From contig CP093830.1 in the NCBI GenBank assembly GCA_033063855.1, forward strand, positions 21,762,854-21,826,853: a stretch of DNA of 64,000 nucleotides, read 5' to 3'. How positions within the stretch are numbered: position 1 is the stretch's first letter; the number at the start of each line of letters is the position of its first letter. Of the stretch, positions 38,201 to 52,303 are shown in pieces. Origin of the DNA: Smittia aterrima (lineage: Eukaryota; Arthropoda; Insecta; Diptera; Chironomidae). The translations under genes were made by a program, and so were the position numbers. The notes under the pieces were generated by a model. That model was not told the origin of the DNA. It made no database searches and was given only the letters and a program-made list of their open reading frames with translations.

Positions 38201-40137
38201 GAAAAGCTTTGAAGCTTATGAGTTGAGAGCTTGATCATATTCCATTTGTCACCTTCAAACTCTTACGACAGGAACGAAATGAATTTTCATGTTCTTTTGA
38301 GATTTAATTCTTTTTCAACCGAAAGGCAAAAATTTATGTCAAGCGACACCTGCTCGAACTAAAATTGAGCTAATAAATTTGCTTGTCGACATCAGCCTTT
38401 TAATTAAAATCCTTTTCTTGTTAATATTTTCAGCGGAAAATTTTCAAAAAGGCCACCAACCAAACGTTAGTCACGGTCAACTGCGAATCTCATTATAGCG
38501 ATGCACTCCTTCAGCACACAAGCGATGCGAACAAAAATCATTTTATTGATCACGAATCAATTATTCCTGAGGATGGACGCATAAACTATTCCAATCGCGG
38601 TCCGTCTCATTGCTCGAGGCATGTGGTCAACATGTTAGGTGAGGCGTGAAAGCAAATTACCGGTTATCAGATGAAATTTGATAGCTCTCGGCTTTGCTAA
38701 TATTTCAATTTAAAACTAGGAAATCAAATCAACTAGAAAATTTCTGCTCTCTCACTTACAGTTGTCGTTGTGATTGCTTTCTTTCTCTGTTGGTGTCCAT
38801 TTCACATTCAACGTATCGTCTTCACTTATATTGAGTACGGTGCGATTGATGAGAACTTGTCGTTTAGCATCAACACAATTTCCGGTGTTTTATTCTTCGT
38901 ATCGACGTGCATCAATCCCTTCTTGTACAACATCATGAGCAACAAGTTCCGAGAGGCTTTCAAGGTAATTAGAATTTTTTGGTAAACAGCTACGGTCTCT
39001 CTCTCTCATGCATGAAAATTAAAAGCAAATAAAGTTCGTAGCAAAGCGTTAATTGGAAATTCTAATTTTTTAATAAATCGTCAGTCTCTGTTTCTGTTTT
39101 AGGTCACAATTGCGAGTTATTTTGCTCGCTCGACCGACAAGGATAACGCAAACGGAAAGTTATTTCGTACAGTCTCGCAACGATCCTACTCATGTTCTGT
39201 GAATTCAACATCGCTTAACACCTGCTCATCGGTTAGTTCAATGCAGCCTTTTAGCCAACAGCAAACATTCCGCTATTTCGATTCGGACATGGCGAAGAAG
39301 CGACCACTCGTCGTCTCATTTCGACGAATTCAGAAAATGAATCCAACAAATTGCGAAAACTCGAATTCCGTTTCGATTTGTGACATCCATCGACTTGATA
39401 CGACATTTAAAGACAACAACGAAGTGATGACCATGAAGATAATGTCGAAGTCTGGCGGTAATCCTCTTCGATGTTCTTTACTGCGTAAAGGATTTTGCGG
39501 TGAAAACTTATCTTACCGCAATCAGTCGCCGTTAAATGACAAACAAAAGTCGTCACGATTGGATTCGTTATATGATGAGAGAACATTTGAAGCGAGCACT
39601 TCAGACAAAGGTTGCGTCTTTCCCAAGGAGAAGTTTTACGGAAATGCTCAACTGCTGTTAACGATGACCGATGGCGCTCTGCCAAAAGCTGTAATTGATT
39701 ATGAACATGACTCTCACGAGAGATATCTCGACCATAATTATCTTCGAACCATCTCGTCGAAGAACCGTTTCAAAAAGGATTTTGCGGCGAAGAAATGCGG
39801 GTTCCCTTTTAAGAAGAACTCGATGCAGACGAAACCTTCAACTACAATAACACAGCCAGATGATAACAAAATGATTGATGACGCCGAGCGAAATTACAAG
39901 AGCGAAGCGGCAGAAAACAATTTTTTATCAAATCGTGAAAAGCGTGAGCTTCATTCACGTGAAAATGAAAAGCTGTCACTTGAGGAACGAAATGAAAGTG
40001 AAACGAAGAGTTTTAGTAAAAGCTCTTCCTTTCCGATTTCATTTTCCGTTGAGGAATATTCTCTAAAGAAAACGGAAGCTCGCGACGAGAAAATTGGAAA
40101 AAGTGTGTCCTCGCTAAGCGTCAATCGAAAGCTTTGA
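35210..40137 (+). CDS. Peptide GPCR, CAPA/pyrokinin (neuromedin U) receptor family, copy 1
   Basis: Eight exons (35210-35693, 36334-36469, 36951-37023, 37088-37126, 37190-37396, 38434-38638, 38762-38964, 39103-40137) join in frame to 793 residues. A ~105-residue extracellular amino terminus carries five N-glycosylation sequons. Seven membrane segments follow: TM1 about 107-134, and ERY in place of DRY at 206-208 after TM3. Cys182 is expected to pair with the ECL2 cysteine. FFLCWCPFH is in TM6 and NPFLY in TM7. Family knowledge: class A receptors for CAPA or pyrokinin-like amidated peptides, coupling to Gq. This copy has a divergent ECL2 and an unusually long ~344-residue cytoplasmic tail rich in Ser, Lys and Glu. 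Subtype cannot be settled by eye. Polyadenylation signal AATAAA is at 40364. Confidence 0.85.
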
Positions 40138-40363
40138 AGGAAAGCTCATTAAACGAGGAAAGTTTTGATGGATCTATTGAATATTTATGTAACATAAATT
40201 AAGTTGGAAATGACCGTAAACCAAATGATAGACACGGTCAACTGTGAAGAACTTAATTTACCTAAGTGCATTTACTTTATTTTCTCAGAACGTGTTAATA
40301 ATGTGTTAGTCAAATAAGTTTTTCTAGAAGAATGTCAAAGGTCAAGAGGGAGAATGTATTTTG

Positions 40364-40369
40364 AATAAA
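40364..40369 (+). terminator. Polyadenylation signal of GPCR copy 1
   Basis: AATAAA lies about 230 nt after the stop codon. It is followed by an AT-rich tract. Confidence 0.5.
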
Positions 40370-43300
40370 ATAAAACAAAACAAATGTAAATTGTCTGTCG
40401 TCATTCGCAGAGCTACGACGGAGAAGTTTTGATTTTCAACGCTCGTTTAGTTGATAAATTTCTCTGTACAACTGTAACAGGCTGTAATTGAGATGGGTCG
40501 AGCGATGTCTGACGTGAATTGTCGACAGTTTGCGTAGAATGCGAAAACATTAAAGAAACCTTTTAAAATACTTTGTCCATGAAATTTCTTAGAGATCCAT
40601 GAAATGATTCGATTTGCCGCAGCTACCGCATTGTTGCCGCATCGTTTAACTTGACACTTTCAATGGTGGGATGTGACACGAAAGTTTATTTACGTCTTTC
40701 TCCCTTTTGTCTCTTCCGTGTACATTGAAAAGTCGTAACGAGCCGATGAGAGATGCTTGTGTTTCAATTTATCAACAAGTGGCATCCAAGCAACAAAATT
40801 TCTTTCTTAATATTTTATTGTTTGTAAAGAAAACTCTACTCGAGCGCTCTTTAGAGAAAATCCCAGGACACATTGAGAAAATTTCTTTACAGAAAAATAA
40901 AAATCGCTTCAATGATTTATGAGAAGCCGAAATATTCTGATTTGACTTCCAATCATTAAATTCGATGAGACGTGGATCAACATGATTGCTAAGCAATGCG
41001 AAGTGACATTCAAGAGCTGGCAACCTCTCAACACTAAATAATTGATAAAAGAAAACCTTGTTTCATAAACTCCTCTTTGAGTCTTTGTGAAATGACTTAA
41101 TTGATGTCATGCTGAGCAGCTAAAAAAAAATATTTTCCATAATTTTATTATTATTTTTTTTCTTTCTAGGAAGCCCTTGGAGCCTTGCGATGTTCTTTGC
41201 TGATTACATCGCTCGTAATTGATTACATTTTCTGCAATTAAAAGCTCGGCTGCCTCGACTCTATTAACAAACAATTATGATAATTTATTCAGCGTTGTTG
41301 CGGCGAACACGATTGAAAGATTTATTTGTTTCACAAAGTTTATGATTTTGCGTTGTCCGAAAAGAATTCCCTTAACTCTACACCCCGATCAGTTATTTAA
41401 AGAACAATTTGCTTTTGCATAGCCTGGCTTTTGTGTTGAATTGCCCTTGGATCACTCGGAGCTTTCTTTTTGGGACTGTTCATTAGTATCGATTTAGGGT
41501 TGTTCTGGCCTTTCGAGCATTAATTTTTAAACAAAAATAGCAACTTCCTGGTTGGTATCGCCAACAAGTTTATGATACCATCAGAGCCGTCGTGTTGATG
41601 AATCTCAAGGTATTCCGAGTTCAGTCCTTTACAATCTCATGCCTGCGTTGAGGCAATAAAAAGAAAACAAAGGGAAACCAATGTTTTTAAGACTTGGAAA
41701 AGGGTTTATCAAAATCCCTAAAAAGAACGTGAAAGGATCAGGATTGAGCATGTTGTAGGATTGAAGATGGAAGCGTGTGAATTTGGTAAACATTCTGTTA
41801 TTTCTGCGAATGCCAAACGAGAGCGTAAAAAATGCTATTAAACCGACAGCTTCCCACTCGTTTATAGACTTTTCGGTTAGCACACCCGCAACTCCACTTC
41901 TCCAAATGGTCATAATTAGAAATAAATCAAAAACAAGAATTCTCGCTTTTCCTTTTTGTACCGAGAAAAAACAAAACGAAAACATTCTTTCGATTCAGGA
42001 ATGTTCAATGAAAATTCTATTTATAGGCCGACCCTGAATGAAGATTTGTTACTCATTTAAAGCTCATTCACTTTGATGGCGCCATAAAGAAAGCTTCGTG
42101 GAACTATAAAAGTTGTTTTCGTTCAACCTAACACTTTACGATAATAAAATGTTTGGTAGAAAAAGAAACCAAAATAGAAATATTTTTTACACAAACTTGT
42201 GAGCGCCGCACTTGAAGTGAAGAAGGAAATAAATTTTCAATGACACTTGTGGGTTTGTTGTGGAGTTTCTTGATTTCTTTGAGCTCTTACTGGGCTTTCC
42301 ATTAACTTCATAAAAGTAATTATAAAGCTCATCATTTCATTTGGAATTGAATGAGCTTTCGAGTTAGGTCGGAGAGGAAATTATTTTGTTAAACAACTCG
42401 GACTGAATTCAATTTTCTTCCATCGTTTCGGCCGAAAGGGAAACTTCCGTCCAGAGGACCTCTGCCAGAGGTTTTACCAAAGAAAGCTTTATTATTCAAA
42501 ATTTCAAGATAATTGAACAATAAGGAAAAGTGCTTAAGGCAAAGCGTTTAGCAACGCATGATTCATGGCGGAATGAATAGAACAAATTCCGGAGCTTTAT
42601 GGGTTATTTACTTGAAATTGGCTTCTAAGAAAAATTGACGAGTTATTCAGGCTTTTGTTAGGATGAGTCCACAGATCACGTAACTCATCAACGCAAACTC
42701 ATTTCATGGAAGGGTTCTGCTCGTTTCTAATTTTCCTAAAAAAGTTATCAAGAAGAAAAAAGTTATCAAAGCTTCAGCAGTTTTTTTTTTCTGGAAATTA
42801 AAGTATCCTCACGTTTAGCAAACCGACAGAGCTTTACCTCGAGCATGACTGCGGGGAAAGATATGGTGCAGTGAGTTAACTAATATTTTTACAACCAGCA
42901 GAGCAGGTAACCTAATTATGGAATTTTCCCAGGAGACAAAACTTTAATTTCGTAACTTTTGGACAGTCCCATGGCCACATGGACTCGTTCTACCAACAAC
43001 TTGTAAAATTGCTGAAAACTCAAATTAAAATTAATTAAACACAAACGCCTCCGAAATATAATTTCGAGAATTTTCCACTTTACTCTTTTCACAGTTTAAA
43101 AATCACATGAAATATCTCTGAATACATAAATTTTGTGATGCCCAGACTCACTCGGAAAATAAATTTCCTAAAACAACTTGAACAGAGAGAGAGAGTGAAA
43201 AAGTTCAATATTGCCAAACATTTCAGAGGCATATTGTACCATAAAAATTTAACATTAAAAACAAGCTGCTAAGGAATTTCTTGAGGAATTTCATACAAAA

Positions 43301-43532
43301 ATATGCAAAGTTCCCTTTCTCTTTGAGCCTCTTACAAATCACGATCCACTAATATAATTTTCAACTGACGAAGTATCCTGAATTACTTTCAACACTGAGC
43401 TTTGAGTTTTTATATCACCAACAGAAGTTTCATCTTTTTATAGCCGCACTCTCATGTGCCCAAGTGGCGCTTTGTTTATCGCTTGTGCCTTCGCTTCAAT
43501 GAGACCGTAATCTACGAAGTTCAAGCCTCGTA
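40370..43532. other. Intergenic region between convergent GPCR genes
   Basis: About 3.2 kb between the 3' ends of two receptor genes. Overlapping 118- and 86-codon frames on opposite strands at 41629-42037 show no family signature and are not called. A short GA-repeat tract lies near 43186. Confidence 0.5.
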
Positions 43533-46500
43533 TCATCTCATTTCCCTTCGTTTGATTTCATTCATGTAACAATCAAGCTCATTAGCACCATTTTCCAGCT
43601 CCTCGAAGCTGTGAGGGAAATTTTCACTGAGATCCCTTTCAATGAGACGCAGATGTTTGGGCGGAAAATTGTCAGCGGATGTGCTGGGATCGCCGGAATT
43701 TCTCTTGTTTATTGATATCATAAGTTCATCGTTGACTAAGTTTAGGCTTCGGTTACTCAATCGGTAAACGCCATCTTTCGCAATTTGCGGACTAAAGAAA
43801 ATATTTCGATGACTCGTCGATTTTCGTTTGCGTGAAAACTTCCAAAGGTTGGCGAATAGCCATGAATTTCTTTTATGACGCTTCGTAATTTTCGATGAAT
43901 TACCGATGGAAATGTGTAGAAAGCTATCGTTCCGTTTCAGCGATATGTGAGAGAAATATCCCAACGACATTTTCCGCTTCACTTCACCGCACTCAGTTCC
44001 GCTCTTTGGATTCGTTTTCTCGTGAACATCAATGTTGAGACGTCCACGGGGAAGCTCTTCTGTTGTTCCCTGACTGCCGCTGTTGCTGGTCGCAAATGTA
44101 TTTTGCTCTTTAGTGTATACAGCTGATGGAGGGAAAATATTAAGATGAATTTCATTAATATTACAGTCGGAGACAATGTTTATTTTGGAGCTTGTGATTC
44201 GGGCCGAAAGACATGCGTGATCGTTTTTCTCGTAAAAGTTCGGTCCCTGCGATGGGGATTTCACGGTGATTTCATTAAATCCCTTGCCGTTGCTGAGCTT
44301 ATACTGCTTCAGAGATGTGTTTCTCGACGCTGCTATTGTATCGATTGATTGTTTTTGTGTGACGGATGAGTCGTCTTTTCCTGATCCTGCTAAAGTTCGT
44401 TTACTTTCTATTAAAAATGCTTTTAACTTTTTAAAAGCTTTCGAAACTCACCTGAGTACTCAGAAGATTCGTGTTGACCATAGCGTCGCTGGCCTCTCGA
44501 TAATATTCGGTATTGACGCTTTTGATCGTTGGCGTGCGACGATGGAGTACAATAGCAGCACTTTTTGTGTAATGTTTCCTAAAGAGAGACTGTAATTGAA
44601 TTAGTCTGATAACAATTCATTATTGTTTGTAAAGCTTTATCAAACTCGCGCTTCCTGTCATTGCGTTAAATGCGAGAGTAAATATTGATGCGTGAAATTC
44701 AAAATTAGACTTTGGAACGAAACGTCTCTCCACACGTATAACAACATTGTTTGCTCGAAGCTCAAAGGAGAGTGGCTGATATCGTCTTATTGTAACACTA
44801 CAATGAAGTGAAATTACCTTGAAGGCCTGTCGGAATTTGTTGCTCATGACGTTATATACAATAGGGTTGACACACGTCGATACGTAATACAAAATTCCCG
44901 AGGCATAAGTGGTGAATATGAAGATCTTTCGAATGGTTGGATTATCCATGTAGTTCATCGCCCACATGTAGACTAAGCGTTGAGCGTGGAATGGAGCCCA
45001 GCACAAGAAGAAGCAAATCACGACAGCGACTAGAAGAAGAAAGAAGAATAAGATTCATGTGTTTCACCTTCTGCGAGTGGCTCAGATTCAAGTTATCATT
45101 AATTCTCTGCCGCAGTCATTTATTTTGAGGAGAAATGGCTCAAACAAATTACAAAGCAAAGCTTTTTCTTTCCTTCGTAAACTTTGGCTGCGACACTCGC
45201 TTCAAGTTCATGATTTCCATGAAATGCAAAAGTTATTTTATTCTCCCCCATCTGAACATTTAAAACAACAAACCAAGCAAACACAAATATTTTTCTCTTC
45301 TGTTGATTTATTTTAGTTCAGTTCATGTGAGAAGAAATTGCTCTTCAATCGATTCTTGGGGATTATTCGAAAATTACGTGGGCGCTAGAGAAAAGATTTT
45401 TTATTTTTGTCAATCCAACTTCCTCAACGCATGTCACGAACATCATGAGATTCAAATATATTCAGAGTGTTTCCCGTATTATGATGATGATGCGATGAAT
45501 CTGTTTTTGTCGGAGATTAAATTTTATTTACACTTCATCGTCTGTTGAGGAAAGTTGAGATGATTTAAATTTTTATTAGCGAGAAAGTATTTTTAATGCG
45601 ATTTTTAGTAAATAAACTACTCAGATTATCTAAGCGAAAGTAATAAATTTTGCTTTGTAACAACGTTTCGAATCAGAGTTCCATTAATCTCACGGCTGTC
45701 GTCCTTTGAAGTATTACGCATTAGGTTTCCAATCTTCAACACGAGGAACGTTAAAGAGAGTTTACTTGATTAGCGAACACTTTCCAATTCGATTGGGAGA
45801 GAGAAGCGTAAAATTGAAAAGCGCTAGGAAATAAAAAATGGATTTCGATTTTTTCCCAGCTGATGTTGAATTGATAAATTGAATTAAAAGTGAATGTTCC
45901 TTTTTAAGCGTCTACTCATGAAAACAAGACCGTGATAAGATCTTTAATCTTTATTAAGCGAGATGGATCAAATTTCCTTTACGTTACGAGAGCCGCAAAT
46001 GAAATTATTCGGGAGTCCTCGGAGTCGACATAAATATTTCGAAGCTTAAGACAACCTAACTTCAAACGTAATTTCCCTCTATCAACATTAATCCTTCTGT
46101 CACTCAATTAATTTCTCGTTTCGCTTCACTCCCTTCTCATTCAAGAGAAAACTTCTAGAAATCGAAAGTGTTTTAAACGAAAGGAAAGGAAAGTCAGGTG
46201 CTGGTTAAATTGAAAACTTTTCCAGAGAAAGTTTTATTTTATTGAAAAGTAAAAGCGTCGAGAGGAAGGAATAGCAAAAGTTTCTGGTTATTTTCACCAC
46301 AACTGAGTAAATCTCAATTTTCCAAGTGTTTACTAAGCACATGCTGAGGTTCGCACAGTTTTTCCACTTGAACTGTCACACGCAGGCTTGAATTTCACAT
46401 AATCCCTGGTTGCGCGGGTGAGTTAAGTGAGTGTCGTCACAAGAATATACAACAACAATATCAAATTACATCAAGTAGATAAACAACCCGAAAGAAAAAA

Positions 46501-48939
46501 ATCGAAAACAATTTCTCGGCTGCCGCTTCTAAGATATTTGGGAAGCGGATTATCTAAAAGAAAATACAAAATGCAATTTTCATAAATCCATCCCCACCCA
46601 ACTCAATTATTTCTTGTCGCTTTAGCGCTTTTTATTTTTGTGGTTTTTGCATCCCTTGGCGGAGGAGGAAGCAGACGTGATAAGAATCGCTCAACTGGGA
46701 AACGTGTCTTTAATAAAAAGAAGAAGTGTCATTCATCTCCTTCCCAATCATTGGAATATCCAATTAATTGCATTGTTCATGATAATTTCTTATCCAAGAC
46801 AAAAGTTTCTTTGCGGCTTCTGTTTTTCGTTGGACTTTGTTTCCCGTGAGAAATTTTCCCCGGGAAGGGTTCGAGCTTTTGTTATTAATGCTTTCATTTT
46901 ATTAAAGCAAACAGAGATGAGTGTTTGCAGTTTTCCCGGGATTTTCCATTAAAATGAGTAGTAATCTGTTAATAACGAGTGAGTTGGAAGTTGCAGTCAT
47001 CCGCAATATTTTACAAAGTTGTTACGAACTCATGCGGATTACGGGTATGTCTGGATCAATAACAAAATTCAAAGCCACGTCATGTGCATCAAAAATTTCA
47101 ATAATTGTGGTTTTTGAAAGCCCTTCCGGGAAGAGGCTTGGACAGAATCAATTTATTTCCAATGAAATTTCAAATTATTCAACTGCACCTGGTCGGCGGT
47201 TCTCGGCTGATTAGTCATCAAAGTTATTTGATTTCTATGAATTCATTGATTGGGGTTTCCCGTTAAATATTTATGTAGTTCTCGGAAATTCTCTTCCGGG
47301 TAAAGTGTCAAACTCTAGGAAAGGCCGCAGGGGAGAAAGTAATAAATATTTTCTTACCTAACATCTTAAGGACTCGCTTCGTGCTCTGGTTGGCGTTGTG
47401 GTGAATGTTTGAAGTAAGATTATTGTTCCTATGCACAGTGCTGCCATTTTCACGCTTTATCATTGTGCTCGATCGTAATTTCACTCCAATTAAAATGTAG
47501 AGGACTGTAATTAAGCTCATTGGAGCGAAGAAGAATAGAACAGTGGCAAATTCAAAAGAATGCTCGAGCCAAACTCTCTCCTCAACAACAGTGCACCATG
47601 AACTGTCTCCTTCGCCGTGAACAACGCCTGTTTGCAGAGCCTGAGGCACAGCGAAGCTTATTGACAATATCCAAATTAAGAAAATGTACTTAATAGCACG
47701 CGACAGCTTTGACATCGTGTGCGCTAGGAATGGGTGACAGATTGCGAAATATCGCTCTATCGTAAATGCAGTAACTGGAATGGAATGAAAAAAAAATCTG
47801 TCAATCAAATATTTGTCGAGAAATCAAGGAAATTTTTTATTTGATGCCAAAGAGCATGCGAGAGTTCAATTTTCCTTTTAATTCAAGATTCTTACATTTG
47901 AAAATATTTTTGTAAAGTCGAGAGGTAAAAAGTTGTTTAAATATTTGTTGAGAAATTAAGGAATTTCCCAGGAAATTGTTAATGGCAAGAGAATCTACGA
48001 AATGTTTTATTCATTGTGATGCAATTTTAAAGCTTTAGAAAACAGTTTTTGGAGAGCTTCTTATTTTTTTTTGATTTTCAAAACTATTTTGCTGAGTTTG
48101 CAGTTTCCTTGGTCAATTATAAATTACCAAGGAAATCATTTTACTGAGCATGCAAGTGGAAAATTTTATTGTTAATCAAGTTATGCGCTTCAACAGTTTT
48201 ACAGAGTTTCCTTGTAACCGAAGTTGTAGGAGCTTCAATCAATTACTTTGCATGAACTGCAAAATTGCCTTTTAACGAAACGAAGCACCTGCATTTCTAA
48301 ATATTTTAATTAAATTCCCGAACTCGAGAGGGGAACTTGGAGGATCACAAATTCACGTAGGAATTCGTTTAAATGCTTTGTAGGTTCCACTTCAAAGCAA
48401 GTCACGTGCCCCATTGCTGCGTGATGTCATTCCAAAGCTCATAAATGTCGTCTGATAGCAAGCAGTTTGATTTTCATGGTTGAACTTCATGTCGGTAAAT
48501 AAGCGACTTAGTTCATTAGGTACTCACTTGTTAGAACTGTAGCGTTCGCTGACATCTCATTTATCATATTGCGTATTATGCAGAAAGCTTCGCCAAACAT
48601 GAACTCATTCTTAAACCAGATATGATAAAGCTCCATTGGTACTCCAGAGATGAGAAGCATGAAGTCTGACACAGCAAGGCTGAACAAATAATAGTTTGTT
48701 GCTGAGTACATTGACTTGTTTCTTGCGATTACGATGCACGTTGAAATATTGCCGATGCATCCTATGATGAAGATAAGCACGTAGATCAGTGTTATCGGAA
48801 TCACAAGATAAAGTGAATCACGGTTGTCATCTTCGTCGACAAAATAGGTCTCATCACTTTGCTGGACAATCGTTGGAAACGAGTCATTGAGAGATAAATT
48901 GCTCGCAATCATCACAGACGACAATGTTATGTTCTCCAT
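43533..48939 (-). CDS. Peptide GPCR, CAPA/pyrokinin (neuromedin U) receptor family, copy 2
   Basis: Five exons on the minus strand (48939-48528, 47774-47358, 45029-44818, 44578-44452, 44386-43533) join in frame to 673 residues. I start at ATG 48939; the codon before is GTG. The amino terminus is short, with sequons at NIT and NLS. Signatures are NYYLFSLAVSDFMLLISGVP (TM2), ERY after TM3, CFFLCWAPFHAQRL (TM6) and NPIVYNVMSNKFRQAFK (TM7 and start of the tail). ECL2 holds SSWCTVVEE. These match insect CAPA or pyrokinin-1 receptors well. The tail, from residue 348, is about 326 residues, much longer than the usual 50-100, with a CCYC cluster near its start that could be palmitoylated. The introns before TM6 (phase 1) and after TM7 (phase 0) coincide with those of copy 1, so the two are paralogues. 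Confidence 0.87.
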
Positions 48940-51900
48940 CACGGTTTGGCGTTCTTGCTCTCCTTACACTTAGTCTTTCATTTTGATTAATTTCTTTTGG
49001 GCTTACAACATATGTTCCAATAACAACTGTCACTTGCCGTGTATGTCCTGAAGATTTCAAATTGAATGTGTCAGAAAAGATCATAAAACCGCAGCGAAAA
49101 GTAATTTGGAAAATGTGTCGTCGCATGAACGAAAATGACGAAAGAAGCCTTAATCATCCGCGTGGGAGCTTCGCTTAATCAGCACGAAACATTTTTACTC
49201 ATCAACCATTTCAGCGAGAAAGTTTGAAAAATCCTTGACATCAGCTTTGACGAATTAGAGCTGCCAATGAGCAAATGACGGATGAGTTTTATGAGCCTCA
49301 AATGAATTGCTGAGAATTAATAATGCGCCGCTAACAATTTTTTTTATTGAATAGGAGCGGCAAGGGCGACATCTGAAGCTTTCTCTTCTTCGTCTTCAGA
49401 AATCAAAAGCTTTTAAAAAATAATTTAATCATCGCGAGAGAGACTAAAATAAAATTGTTTATGTAATCACTTTACAATCCAAATTAGAATGAAAGGCGCG
49501 TCTTCAAAGAGCAAACTTGGAAACTTCTTCTATTTCCTATTTGAAACGTGAATTGTCCATAAATTTGTTTTTTGGACGATGGTGATGAGCTCAAGCCGAA
49601 ACAAAAAAGAAATGACTCGAGAATTCCTCCGCGGCAATTTTCCGCATCACGAGTTCCATCCTAAAAGTTATGGAAAAAGCTCTTTGCCATGAGAAGTCGT
49701 AAAGTGCTTCCTCGAGGGGCCATCATCACACCATAATTAATGGAAATAAGAAGAAGAACGAGAATGATTCTTTATAGTAAGCCCTGTGAGCTGCGGCTGT
49801 AATTATTTCACTAATTGAATAACAACGTTTACGAGTAAGAGTTGAGTTTGTTAAGAAATATAATTACTTGACCCAGACACAGAAGCGAACGTTTGTTGTT
49901 TTTGTTTTACATTTTATTTTCACCTTCGAAATCAATGAGCCAACTCAGGCAGTGCAATAATCACAGCTAATAGCAGGTTTTAATTGAAAGTCACTTCGCT
50001 GAACGCTAAATATTTATGCGAACTTGAACTTTAAAGTGTCAGTCACTAACGACTTAAAGTATTTTTTATTATTTTCGTCGCCGCTCAATTGCATTCTTTA
50101 CAAAGTGAGGGAGCGTGAATGATCATTTGTCAACGAATCGAGATTGAAGTGAATGCCTTGTTTACTTGATAAGTGAGAAGGTTGATGGAGGAAAACAAAA
50201 ATTAAACTTTCCTTTGAAAGGAATTTTTATCTTTTCTTCTCGAACAATTTAATTTTATTCGTTTTTTCGCTTAAAAGAAAAAAAAATTCTAATATTTTGC
50301 AAAAGTTTGACAGAAGAATTTTCGTCTTTTCAGTGTCATCGCATTTTGACTTCACGTCGTTGAAGCGAAGTTTGTTGCAAGTGCTCGAAATTAAACAAAG
50401 CCATTATCATAATTTTATGTAAAAGTTTTCCTGAGAGACTTGACTTTAACTTGTTTTGGCAAGAAAAAAAACATTTTCGTGCTCTTGAAACTTTGCAATG
50501 TTAATCTTAAAGATGTTTTGAGCCAAGAGGATCTTTTTCGTTGACGTTGTAATCGAAACTTCCTCGTTGGGGGTCTTTCAAAGAAATGTTTGAAGAGGTG
50601 TTTTTCCATCAACCTTTTCTAGAGACATTTCAATACATTGACCTGCTTTTTTATTACATTCCGAAGATTTTTTTTCTTTATTGTGTGTTTTATTGAAAAG
50701 AGCTCTTCGTTTCCATCAACTTGATTGATTCCCTTTCTCTTGCTTTGAAAGGATTATTGAAAATATTCCTACAAAAAGCTTATTGTCGCGTTTACTTGTA
50801 CACATCGTTACACGAAGCTTTTAGTGAGTTTCTCAGGATTTACTCGAGTTTTACGTTTTGTATCGGATTACAAGGAAAGTAAGACAAGCTCGGTGGTGAG
50901 AAAGGATCGTTTTCCAAAGGAATTTGTCCTCCAAAAATAGCAAAAAGCATTGTAAAGGAAAATCAAATTACACTAAAACAGTGAACGTGAAGAACTTTCT
51001 TTTGTAAATAACAAGCAGGCGTCTTTCATTTCATGTGAATAAATTTGAATATTTTTCTGTGAAAATATTTGAATTCTTTCCATTCGTCTAGTTCAGACTC
51101 CCGAGATCTGGTTTGATTAACATGATAAGCAAGAATCTTTGTGTTTTCGTTCAAGAAATGTTTGGAATTCCGATTGAACTTTCGAACTTCCTTTAATTGA
51201 ATCAAGTTTTGATGATCCAACTCATGAGAAACTTTTCCTGTTACGAAAGCAAATGTGGAAAAGTCTCTTCTTGCTTTTCGACCTCGTAAAAGAAAGAAAT
51301 TTCTCTTTGCTCAAATGGGTTCCGTGTCGTTTCAGTCAAACAATTAATTGTTGGCATTAAGAGAAGTTCAGAGATAAAAAATTAATGAAGAACAGAAAAA
51401 AAGTGATGAGCCTTCTTAGAGTTCTCGAAAACAAATTTTCCAAAACAGATCTCAACAACAACAGTCTGTTCAAACATCAATATCGCGCCAGTTCATTTGC
51501 AAACGACACATTTTTTTAACTCATGGTCTTTATGGAGAAAAATATTGTCTCCACGAATGGAAGTAATGACGTGATATATTTGACTCTGCCTTTGTGATTT
51601 TATTGTCTCCTTACTTCTTCTGTCAGCTTTTTATTTTCGTCTCGAATGCAAAACTTGTGAATTGAATTCATCCAAAAACCATCAATCATAAAACTGTCGG
51701 GATCGGGATGTTCGGGTAGATGTTACACAAATTGATATCTTCCAAACCTTCTCTCGCTCTTTCACTAAGCACCGAAGCTTATCCCATTTAGCTTCGTGAT
51801 TTGAAAGATTTCCGATGTCATAAATCCTTAAGTTTATCCTCGCACTTTTGCTGCTACAATAAAAGTTTTGACGGCCTTTTCGTCCTTTTCAAGATTTTTA

Positions 51901-52119
51901 TTTCATCTCCAATTTGCGAGGAGGACTTTTTTTATTTATTTCTTTTCTTATCGATCATTTGGTGGCTTTCACATGAGAAAAGAATTCGTTCAATTTGAAT
52001 TTTAAATTCTAATTCTTTTTGAATTATCACATCAAGATGTGTTTGTTGTTCAAATGAATTTTAAATCAGCAAACAGATCACTCAACTCCACTTTTATTTC
52101 TAACATTCGCTTTCTTCAA
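48940..52119. other. Intergenic region, GPCR copy 2 to GTPase array
   Basis: About 3.2 kb upstream of a minus-strand gene and a plus-strand gene, so it should hold promoters for both. No coding frame of interest and no RNA gene were recognised. Confidence 0.5.
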
Positions 52120-52303
52120 AAGCTTCCGAACGACTAAAATTCTGGATCGGATGAAGAAAATACTACTTCAATGTGCGGCGAATTCAAAAGCAGAAGCTTC
52201 GCTCTCTTATTTTCTTTGAGAGAGTTTATGCTTCGACTTTAAGAGAGAACGATTTATTGAATTGAGCAACCGGCAAGACGACGCGCGACAAAAACGTGAA
52301 TGA
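52120..52303 (+). repeat. Distal promoter repeat, GTPase unit 1
   Basis: This segment matches 55990-56205 upstream of unit 4. Shared stretches include AATTCTGGATCGGAT, GGCGAATTCAA, a region of paired GAGAGA/TCTCTC tracts, AGCAACCGGCAA at 52265-52276 and ACAAAAACGTGAATGAA. Similar order and spacing indicate duplication together with the gene. Confidence 0.75.

Noticed and set aside
41629..42037. Overlapping 118- and 86-codon frames on opposite strands
   Set aside because: Some hydrophobic stretches but no signature; overlap of two frames suggests chance.
43181..43200. GA repeat as a microsatellite
   Set aside because: Only a few repeat units; too short to report as a feature.
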